Positions 26,511-33,489 of a stretch of 38,389 nt of DNA are shown here, one piece after another. The position numbers and the translations under genes are program-made. Below the pieces are notes generated by a model. It did no database searches. It worked only from the letters and a program-made list of their open reading frames with translations, and was not told the DNA's origin. The stretch comes from Parvibaculum sp. (GTDB lineage: Bacteria > Pseudomonadota > Alphaproteobacteria > Parvibaculales > Parvibaculaceae): the NCBI GenBank assembly GCA_030649335.1, contig JAUSLL010000049.1, positions 1 through 38,389 of the forward strand. Direction: 5' to 3'. Within the stretch, counting starts at the first letter, position 1, and the number at the start of each line of letters is the position of its first letter.

Positions 26511-27962
26511 ATGACCGACAAGACCCAGAAACCGCCGCGCCTCACGACGTCCGCCGGCATTCCCGTACCCGACAACCAGAACAGCCTGACCGCCGGTGCG
26601 CGTGGGCCGCTCTTGGTGCAGGACTGGCAGCTTTTTGAAAAGCACGCGCATTTCAACCGCGAGCGCATCCCCGAGCGCGTCGTCCATGCCAAAGGCACGG
26701 CCGCCTTCGGCTCATTGCGCATCACCAATGACATTTCGAAATATACCAAGGCCAAAATCTTCAACACGCATGGCAAGGAGACGCCGGCCTTCCTGCGCTT
26801 CTCAACGGTGGCAGGCGAGCGCGGCGCGGCGGATGCTGAACGCGACGTGCGCGGCTTTGCGCTCAAATTCTACACCGAGGAAGGCAACTGGGATCTCGTC
26901 GGCAACAACACGCCGGTCTTCTTCGTGCGCGACCCTTACAAATTCCCCGACTTCATCCACACGCAGAAGCGCGATCCGCGCACCAATATGCGCAGCCCGA
27001 CCGCCATGTGGGATTTCTGGTCGCAATCGCCTGAGAGCCTCCATCAGGTAACAATCCTTTTTTCAGATCGCGGCATCCCCAAAACATTGCGCCACATGCA
27101 TGGCTTCGGCTCGCATACCTATAGCTTCATCAACGCGGCCAACGAACGCTTCTGGGTGAAGTTCCATTTCAAGTCCCTGCAGGGCATTGAAACCATGACG
27201 GACGCGGAAAGCGCCAAGCTCATCGGTGAGGACCGCGAAAGCCATCAGCGCGATCTTTATGAAGCGATCGAGAAAAAAGATTTTCCGAGATGGCGGATGA
27301 TGATCCAGGTCATGCCGGAAGCTGACGCCGACAAGACCGAGTATAATCCCTTCGACCTCACGAAAGTCTGGCCGCATAAGGACTATCCGCTGATTGAAGT
27401 GGGCATCCTCACGCTCAACCAGAACCCGGAAAACTATCACGCAGAGGTTGAGCAATCGACATTCTCGCCCGCCAATGTCGTGCCCGGCATTTCGCACAGC
27501 CCCGACAAGATGCTGCAGTTCCGCATCTTCTCCTATGCGGATGCCCATCGCTACCGCGTCGGTGTGAACGCAGAAAGCCTGCCGGTGAACAAGCCGCGCG
27601 TGCCCGTCAACAATTACTATCGCGATGGCACGATGCGTTTTGACGGCAATGGCGGCGGCTCGGTGAACTATGAACCCAATACGATGGGCGGGCCGGTCGA
27701 AGACCCCAGCGTCAAGGAACCGCCGCTGACCATTTCGGGCGAGGTGGATCGCTACAATCACCGCACCGGTAATGATGATTACACGCAAGCGGGTAATCTC
27801 TTCCGCCTCATGTCAGACGCGCAAAAAGACGCGCTGATGACATCGATTGCGGGCGCGATGAGTTCGGTGCCGGAAAAAATCCAGCGCCTTCAGATCGAGC
27901 ACTTCACCAAGGCTGATCCCGCTTACGGCGCAGGCGTCGCTTCGCGCCTCGGCCTCAAGTAA
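26511..27962 (+). CDS. Monofunctional heme catalase (small-subunit, clade 3-like)
   Basis: The 483-residue protein decomposes hydrogen peroxide. Catalytic His59 lies in [13 protein letters not shown]. The distal Asn is in GNNTPVFF (Asn132/133), and the proximal heme ligand Tyr342 is in [12 protein letters not shown]. The length is typical of small-subunit catalases and there is no C-terminal flavodoxin-like extension. ATG at 26511 has GGAGAAGG 5-12 nt upstream; a frame extension to 26451 covers the promoter and is not coding. No signal peptide, so it is cytosolic. A clear promoter with two dyads lies in front and a strong terminator behind, so it is a single-gene unit. It forms the left part of the accessory block between trpS and murJ. 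Confidence 0.97.
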   Translation: MTDKTQKPPRLTTSAGIPVPDNQNSLTAGARGPLLVQDWQLFEKHAHFNRERIPERVVHAKGTAAFGSLRITNDISKYTKAKIFNTHGKETPAFLRFSTVAGERGAADAERDVRGFALKFYTEEGNWDLVGNNTPVFFVRDPYKFPDFIHTQKRDPRTNMRSPTAMWDFWSQSPESLHQVTILFSDRGIPKTLRHMHGFGSHTYSFINAANERFWVKFHFKSLQGIETMTDAESAKLIGEDRESHQRDLYEAIEKKDFPRWRMMIQVMPEADADKTEYNPFDLTKVWPHKDYPLIEVGILTLNQNPENYHAEVEQSTFSPANVVPGISHSPDKMLQFRIFSYADAHRYRVGVNAESLPVNKPRVPVNNYYRDGTMRFDGNGGGSVNYEPNTMGGPVEDPSVKEPPLTISGEVDRYNHRTGNDDYTQAGNLFRLMSDAQKDALMTSIAGAMSSVPEKIQRLQIEHFTKADPAYGAGVASRLGLK

Positions 27963-28011
27963 GAGGCGCGGGCCGCGCGTCTTCTCCTTCGCGCGAGCCT
28001 CGCGACGACGA

Positions 28012-28052
28012 CAGCACCCGGCGGCGGAACTGCCGGGTGCTGTTTTCTTTTG
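28012..28052 (+). terminator. Intrinsic terminator after catalase
   Basis: ACAGCACCCGGC (28012-28023) pairs perfectly with GCCGGGTGCTGT (28033-28044), with a 9-nt loop, followed by TTTTCTTTT. It lies 50 nt after the catalase stop. There is no U-run on the opposite strand, so it serves only the plus strand. Confidence 0.92.
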
Positions 28053-28080
28053 GTCTTCCGCAGGAGTGTCGGACCGCCTT

Positions 28081-30951
28081 TCAGAACTGAAAGTCGATTT
28101 CCGCCTTCAATGCGTGATTCCGCGCGTCATTGCCGTAGTCGCCAGCATAGGCGAAGGTGAGGGTGACGCTCTTGTCGAGGCGATAGGCGCCGCCCGCTTC
28201 AAGCGCCAGCGCGTCCTGCGAAACGGGTACGCCGGAAACCGTGAAAGTTCCGGTGGGCGCGCTTGCAAAGGCCATGCGCGACGACGGATCGAGATCGCCG
28301 AAGGCGTGTTTCCAGCCAAGCCCGGCGTGAAGCGTGAGCGCCTCGTTCTCCCAGCCGGTGCGCAGGCCGAGCGTCGTTACGCCCAACGTGTCGTTCGAGC
28401 CGTCGACCGTCAACGCCGCCGGGCCACCCTGTTCGGTGAAGCCGTCGGTATCGACATTGACGATGCTGAGGCCCGCGAAAGGCGTCCAGACGATGCCGCG
28501 TCCGAAATCGACGCTCGCTTCGAGCGATGCCTGCACGGTGCGTGCGTCATAATCCGCTGTCGGACGATCCGTCAACCCGCCAACAATGACCATCCGCTCC
28601 GTGTCGACCTGTTGCCAGCCATAGGCCGCCACGCCCCGGAGATCGACCACGCCGAAGCGCGTGGCCGCATAGGTCGCGACATGCAAATCGTCGCTGTCGC
28701 CGGAGGAACGCCGGTCGTCGACATCGAAATCCGAGCGGCTATAGCCGACGGCGATGCCGACACGGCTTTTCTCTCCGAACGGCTTGTCGATGCCCGCGAG
28801 AAAGCCCGTCATCCGCCGGTCGAGATTGCCTGCATTGCCATCGCCATCGGTTTCGCCCCAGTTACCGAAGATCTGACCCCATACCGCTGGGCGATCGCCC
28901 CCAACCACGCCCACGTCATTTGCGAGCGAGGCATAGGCGAGCTTCGGAGCTTGTCCCTCGCCCGCGACAAAGCGAAGGCGGCCAAGCAGCGCGTCGCCGA
29001 TTGCTTGTGCGTTCAGGAAGAAGGCCGTTCGCGCGCTCGCATGCGCATCGCCCGACAGAGCGTCGAACGCAGCTTGCGCATCGGCTGCCGTCATCGTCAG
29101 GATTTCGTCGTATATCACATTGCCGCCGCCCAGTGTTTCGGCCGCGCCTGCGGTGTTGAACTGGTTCGGCGTCAGCGCTGCGTCCTGAAAGGCGGCGACG
29201 AGGTCGAGCGTCAGATAGACGTTTTGTGCATCGTAGGAAAGCGATGGCGAGAGAAAGGCGAAGTTCGAGGTGGTGCCATCGAAAGTTCCCGTGACCGTTG
29301 AGGCGGTCAGGATCGTGTACATCGTACTCGCCGCATAGTTGCCGGCGCCGGGGAATACCCGGACGGTGCCACCGTTGATCGTCGCCGTGCCGGTGACGTC
29401 GAGAAGGTCGGCGTTGCCCGCGTCATCCACTTCGACATCGAAGAAGGAACCGGCGGCAAAGCCGGCGTCGCCCGAGATGTGCAACGTGCCGATGGAATTG
29501 CCGGGCGCCAGCGCCGCGCCCGAGGCGACATTCACGTTGGCGATGGTGCCAGAGCCGCCGAGCTTGCCGCCCGACAGAATGTTCGCCGCGCCGCCGAGGC
29601 TGCCGTTCACGGCCAAAGTGCCACCCTGAATGAGCGTCGTGCCAGTAAAACCGGACGCGTCGCCCGTGAGCACCGTCGCGCCAGAATTCTGTTCGATGAC
29701 GCCCATGCCCACAATGTCCGCGGCGAAGACGTAAGCGTCGTCTGTATGGTCGAATATGATCGAGCCGTCGCCCGCGCCGAATTGCACGAGCCCGGCGTCG
29801 ACGTCACCAGCCGCTCCGCCGCCGCCGATATTCAGGACGCCTGACGAGCCGACGTTTTCCGCGATATTGATCTTACCCGTGCCACCGTCGATCAACAGCA
29901 GTCCGCCTTCGGCGAGTGTCAACTCGCCCGCGCCGTCGTAGCCAATGTAGAAGGCGGCGGCGGCGCCATTGCTCCAGACGGAGCCGGCGCCCGTGACGGT
30001 CGCGGTGCCGGTCGAACCGGCATTGCCGCCGAGCGTCGCCACGTCGCTCGTAACGAGGCCGCCAGCCGCGACGGTCAATTCGCCCGTTCCATCAAGACCG
30101 ATGATGAGGTCGGCGACATTATTCCAGGCAGAACCCACCCCCGTCACTGTCGCCGCGCCGTCGCCCGTTGCGCCCCAGCCGACAAAGCCGATGAAGCTTT
30201 CGACCACACCGCCACCCGACACCGTCAGATCGCCGCTGCCGACACCGCCGACCATGAACTCGCCGCCGCTGACCCAGGAAGAACCCGCGCCTGTGACGAG
30301 CACGGTGCCCGAGCCAGTATTGTCGCCGATCCAGGCTTCGCCCGTGACGGTGGCGCCGCTCGAAACCGTGAGCGAGCCCGTTCCTTCGTAGCCGACCGAA
30401 ATGCCGGTCGCGAGCCAGGACGAACCGGCGCCGGACACCAGCACCTCGCCGGAGGCGGCGATGGCGTCGCCCAGCGAGGCATGGCCGGAGATCAGGCTGC
30501 CTCCGCCGGTGATCTTGAGCGTGCCTCCTGTGCCCCAGCCGATGCCGAAATCGCCACCGACAGTGAGTTCGCCGGTGCCCGTGATGGTAAGCGCGCCGGA
30601 GCCGACATTGCCGATGAAGAGACTGTCGGTGCTTGCGGTGACGCCGGAGCCGACAACTGGCGTGTTGACCGAGACATCGTCGATGGTGACATCGTCGGCG
30701 CCCGTTGGCACCGCATTGGTGTCCCAGTTCGCGGGCGTGTCCCAAGCGGACGAAGCAGAGCCGTCCCAACTGCTCGCCGCCAGCGCGCTTGCAGGCAGAA
30801 TGGCCGACGCCGCCGTGGCCAAAAGCGTCGCCAGAAGCGGAAAGCGGGCGTGCACCGTTTTCTCGCCCCTCGCTTTCGCCCTCAATGCCCGGCGGCGATC
30901 CGCCGCCTGTCCGATTCCGATATGCGCACCCCGTCCTGTTAACGAACTCAT
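28081..30951 (-). CDS. Autotransporter (type Va secretion) with repetitive beta-helix passenger
   Basis: The 956-residue protein has a long basic N-region and hydrophobic signal peptide (about 1-58, likely cut after PASALA). A passenger follows with four copies of a 47-50 residue repeat; their conserved TVTGAGSSW-like block begins near residues 171, 218, 268 and 318. One autotransporter-associated beta-strand repeat lies near 420-450 (FTGTTLIQGGTLAVNGSLGG). The C-terminal barrel runs from about 685 to 956, ending in Phe as outer-membrane proteins do. ATG at 30951 has GGGGGA five bases upstream. The repeats resemble the T5SS/PEP-CTERM-associated repeat. The passenger shows no protease or adhesin motif, so its target is unknown. 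It is divergent from the Lrp gene and shares its regulatory gap. Confidence 0.92.
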   Translation of the reverse strand: MSSLTGRGAHIGIGQAADRRRALRAKARGEKTVHARFPLLATLLATAASAILPASALAASSWDGSASSAWDTPANWDTNAVPTGADDVTIDDVSVNTPVVGSGVTASTDSLFIGNVGSGALTITGTGELTVGGDFGIGWGTGGTLKITGGGSLISGHASLGDAIAASGEVLVSGAGSSWLATGISVGYEGTGSLTVSSGATVTGEAWIGDNTGSGTVLVTGAGSSWVSGGEFMVGGVGSGDLTVSGGGVVESFIGFVGWGATGDGAATVTGVGSAWNNVADLIIGLDGTGELTVAAGGLVTSDVATLGGNAGSTGTATVTGAGSVWSNGAAAAFYIGYDGAGELTLAEGGLLLIDGGTGKINIAENVGSSGVLNIGGGGAAGDVDAGLVQFGAGDGSIIFDHTDDAYVFAADIVGMGVIEQNSGATVLTGDASGFTGTTLIQGGTLAVNGSLGGAANILSGGKLGGSGTIANVNVASGAALAPGNSIGTLHISGDAGFAAGSFFDVEVDDAGNADLLDVTGTATINGGTVRVFPGAGNYAASTMYTILTASTVTGTFDGTTSNFAFLSPSLSYDAQNVYLTLDLVAAFQDAALTPNQFNTAGAAETLGGGNVIYDEILTMTAADAQAAFDALSGDAHASARTAFFLNAQAIGDALLGRLRFVAGEGQAPKLAYASLANDVGVVGGDRPAVWGQIFGNWGETDGDGNAGNLDRRMTGFLAGIDKPFGEKSRVGIAVGYSRSDFDVDDRRSSGDSDDLHVATYAATRFGVVDLRGVAAYGWQQVDTERMVIVGGLTDRPTADYDARTVQASLEASVDFGRGIVWTPFAGLSIVNVDTDGFTEQGGPAALTVDGSNDTLGVTTLGLRTGWENEALTLHAGLGWKHAFGDLDPSSRMAFASAPTGTFTVSGVPVSQDALALEAGGAYRLDKSVTLTFAYAGDYGNDARNHALKAEIDFQF

Positions 30952-31057
30952 TCAATCCCCCAGATTTACGCAGCTTGGCTTTCATCAACCCGAGCGTTCA
31001 TAGCGACCGGCGTACCGTCGAAAAAGATGCAAGTTTATCAATGTGTTAGATGTGACC

Positions 31058-31119
31058 TCCGCGCCGAATGAAATTCGGCGCCGGAAGCTTGAGCGCCTCT
31101 AATTCCGAAAAAAATTCGG
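31058..31119. promoter_or_regulatory. Twin CCGAA-N5-TTCGG palindromes in the autotransporter/lrp gap
   Basis: In the 332-nt divergent gap (30952-31283) two palindromes of the same form occur at 31064-31078 (spacer TGAAA) and 31105-31119 (spacer AAAAA). Their centres are 41 bp apart, about four helical turns. The first is part of a larger dyad with a perfect 9-bp arm (31061-31069 with 31073-31081), extended by TCC/GGA outside one bulge. They lie about 110-170 bp upstream of the autotransporter ATG and 165-220 bp upstream of the lrp ATG. They look like paired operators. I found no convincing -35/-10 pair in the gap. Confidence 0.55.
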
Positions 31120-31283
31120 TGGGCGACCAGCCGGGTCAGTCCGTGCGCAGCGCCCGGGGCCCGAGATTCGCTTTGTCAGAGCGCGGCGGAGCCGATATTC
31201 AAAGACGAGCAGAAGCACCTCATCCGTAAACGCATGTTCCGCACCCAGACCGGCCACGGAGCCGCCGAGACAAGGACCAGATT

Positions 31284-31754
31284 ATGACGCAACGCCAACT
31301 CGACGCCACCGATCTGGCAATCCTCGAAGCGATCCAGCGCAATGGGAATCTGTCTCATGCGGAGATCGCGCGGATGGTCGGCCTCGCCGTGTCGTCGGTG
31401 CATGAGCGCATTCGCAAGCTCGTGGAACGCGGCGTGATCACGGGCTGGGTGGCGCGGCTCGCGCCCGGCGCACTAGGGCTCGATCTGCTCGCCTTCGTCT
31501 ATGTCCTCATGGACAGGCCGGAAAGCGCGCCCGCCTTCATCGAGACGGCGAACGGGATACCCGAAGTCCAGGAATGCCACCACATTGCTGGTGACTGGAA
31601 TTTTCTTTTGAAAATTCGTGTACGGAATACTGCCGCTTTCGAGGTGCTGCTAACCAACCGGCTGAAGACAGTTCCGGGCGTCGTGCGCACCCAGACCGTC
31701 ATCACCCTCGTCTCCTATAAGGACACGGCCGCCTTGCCGGTCGGTGTTCCGTAG
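31284..31754 (+). CDS. Lrp/AsnC family transcriptional regulator
   Basis: The 156-residue protein has an N-terminal winged helix-turn-helix (about 5-55: LDATDLAILEAIQRNGNLSHAEIARMVGLAVSSVHERIRKL) and a C-terminal RAM ligand-binding domain (about 68-145, with VQECHHIAGDWNFLLKIRV). Such proteins form dimers to octamers that wrap DNA and often respond to amino acids. ATG at 31284 has AAGGA about 7 nt upstream. It is divergent from the autotransporter gene and converges on murJ with 9 nt between stops. The gap it shares with the autotransporter holds the twin palindromes, which it may bind. Ligand and targets are unknown. Confidence 0.93.
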   Translation: MTQRQLDATDLAILEAIQRNGNLSHAEIARMVGLAVSSVHERIRKLVERGVITGWVARLAPGALGLDLLAFVYVLMDRPESAPAFIETANGIPEVQECHHIAGDWNFLLKIRVRNTAAFEVLLTNRLKTVPGVVRTQTVITLVSYKDTAALPVGVP

Positions 31755-31763
31755 GGCGAACGT

Positions 31764-33305
31764 TCAGCCCCGCCGTACAGCGCGGCGCAAGTCAGCAAGG
31801 CGGAGGGCACCGGTGATCTGGCAGAAGCCTGCGTAAACAATAATGCCACCTGCGATCAGGCCCGCGAGCACAGAGACGCTGGCGACGAAGTGAAGTTCGA
31901 ACGCCGGTGCGAGATATTCAGAGCCTGCCCAAAGCACGGTGCCCATGCCTGCGGAGGCGATGAGGATGAGCGGCAGACGTTTGATGAGTTGCGCGTCTGG
32001 CGCGAAATGGCCCTGACGCCAGAGGCGCGCGGCGAGCAGACCAACATTGGTCCATGCCGCAATCGTCGTGCCTGCGGCAATGCCTGCAAAACCGAAATAT
32101 TGAAACAGAGTGAAACTCGAAATCACATTGACGATGACGCTGATGCCCGCAAATTTGAGCGGCGTCTTTGTGTTTTCGCGGGCAAAAAACGCAGGCGAGA
32201 AAACCTTGTTCATCACGAAAGCAGGAAGGCCCACGGCGTAGACCGCGAGAGCAAGCGCTGTTGCCGTCGTATCGCTCGCACTGAAGTGTCCGCGCTCGAA
32301 CAACACTTTGATGATGTCATAGGGGATGACCGCCAGTGCCACAGCTGCGGGCACGGTCAGCAGTAGTGAAAACTCCAGCGCGCGGTTGAGGCTCCGGTGC
32401 GCGCCGTCATCATCCTTTGCGCGCAGCCGCCGCGACAGATCGGGCAGCAGCACCACGCCGATGGCAATGCCGACAACGCCGAGCGGCAGCTGATAGATAC
32501 GGTCGGCATAGTAGAGCCAAGACACAGCACCGGCCTGCAGCGTGGCGATCATCGTGCCGATGGTGAGGTTCACCTGCCCGATGCCGCCCGCGACAATGCC
32601 CGGCACGCCGAGTGTGAGCAGTCGCTTCACATCAGGCGTGAAACGCGGCCACGAAAGGCGCAGCGTCATGCCGGCGCGCTGGCAGGAAATTGTGAGCCAG
32701 ATAAATTGCACGATACCGGCAGCCGCCACACCGTAAGAGAGAACGAGACCGGGGTTCGCCGCCAATGGCACCACGAAAAAGAGCGCCACGATCATCGTCA
32801 CATTGAGCATGACGGGAGCAGCGGCGCCTGCGAAAAACTTTCCCAGTGAATTCAGGATCGCGGCCTGCACGGCGGTCAGCGATATGAACATCAAATAGGG
32901 GAATGTCACGCGGCTGAACTGGATCGCCCATTCGCGCTTTTGCGGATCATCGCCAAAGCCCGGCGCAAAGACGTGCATCAGCGCGGGCATGAAAACCATC
33001 GCCAAGATCGTCAGCACCAGCAGCGCAAAGAGAAGCGCCGATGTCGCCTCTTGTGCAAAGCGCCGCGCGGCATCCTCACCCTCGCCTTCCAGCCGCTTGG
33101 CAAAGAGCGGCACGAAGGCGGAGTTGAACGCGCCTTCAGCAAAGATCGAGCGAAACATATTGGGAAAACGGAAGGCGACGAAAAACGCATCCGCTATCGG
33201 CCCCGTGCCGATGGCCGAGGCCACCATCATGTCGCGCACGAAACCCAATATGCGGCTCAGGAATGTCGTGCCGCCAACAGTGGCCGCAGATCGCAGAAGG
33301 CTCAT
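31764..33305 (-). CDS. murJ: Lipid II flippase MurJ
   Basis: MurJ (MviN) flips lipid II across the inner membrane for peptidoglycan synthesis. The 513-residue protein has about 14 membrane segments of the MOP exporter fold. It carries the family start SAATVGGTTFLSRILGFVRDMMVA and DAFFVAFRFPNMFRSIFAEGAFNSAFVP (about 39-66), with the conserved Arg and Asp residues. A further conserved block is YYADRIYQLPLGVVGIAIGVVLLP. The start is ATG at 33305. It is downstream of glnD with a 184-nt gap that contains a REP-like inverted repeat. In related genomes trpS normally follows directly. Confidence 0.97.
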   Translation of the reverse strand: MSLLRSAATVGGTTFLSRILGFVRDMMVASAIGTGPIADAFFVAFRFPNMFRSIFAEGAFNSAFVPLFAKRLEGEGEDAARRFAQEATSALLFALLVLTILAMVFMPALMHVFAPGFGDDPQKREWAIQFSRVTFPYLMFISLTAVQAAILNSLGKFFAGAAAPVMLNVTMIVALFFVVPLAANPGLVLSYGVAAAGIVQFIWLTISCQRAGMTLRLSWPRFTPDVKRLLTLGVPGIVAGGIGQVNLTIGTMIATLQAGAVSWLYYADRIYQLPLGVVGIAIGVVLLPDLSRRLRAKDDDGAHRSLNRALEFSLLLTVPAAVALAVIPYDIIKVLFERGHFSASDTTATALALAVYAVGLPAFVMNKVFSPAFFARENTKTPLKFAGISVIVNVISSFTLFQYFGFAGIAAGTTIAAWTNVGLLAARLWRQGHFAPDAQLIKRLPLILIASAGMGTVLWAGSEYLAPAFELHFVASVSVLAGLIAGGIIVYAGFCQITGALRLADLRRAVRRG

Positions 33306-33335
33306 GGTGTCGTTATCCGCGATTGTCCGTCATAG

Positions 33336-33462
33336 CCCTCCCCCCTTGAAGGGGAGGGTTGGGAGGGGGGTAAACCGAGAAATGATAGAAGAGATTTTTT
33401 CTGAAGAAGCCCCCCCACCCGAAACGCGTTCCGCGTTTCCACCTCCCCCTCAAGGGGGGAGG
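33336..33462. repeat. Paired REP-like inverted repeat between glnD and murJ
   Basis: Two facing arms, 33336-33370 and 33410-33462, are nearly reverse complements of each other. Each has a small C/G hairpin (CCCTCCCC...GGGGAGGG) followed by a GGG-rich tail. The right arm has an extra 8-bp hairpin, GAAACGCG-TTC-CGCGTTTC (33421-33439), not found in the left arm. The centre is about 39 nt. The architecture is the same as the element at 37602-37694. Elements of this kind are common between genes in Proteobacteria. Confidence 0.8.
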
Positions 33463-33489
33463 AGAAGACAAGTACAATGGCATTAAGGC

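Noticed and set aside
28066..29301. 411-codon open frame on the plus strand across the autotransporter barrel
   Set aside because: The opposite frame gives a signal peptide, repeats and a complete barrel ending in Phe. The plus frame has no such logic and is a shadow.
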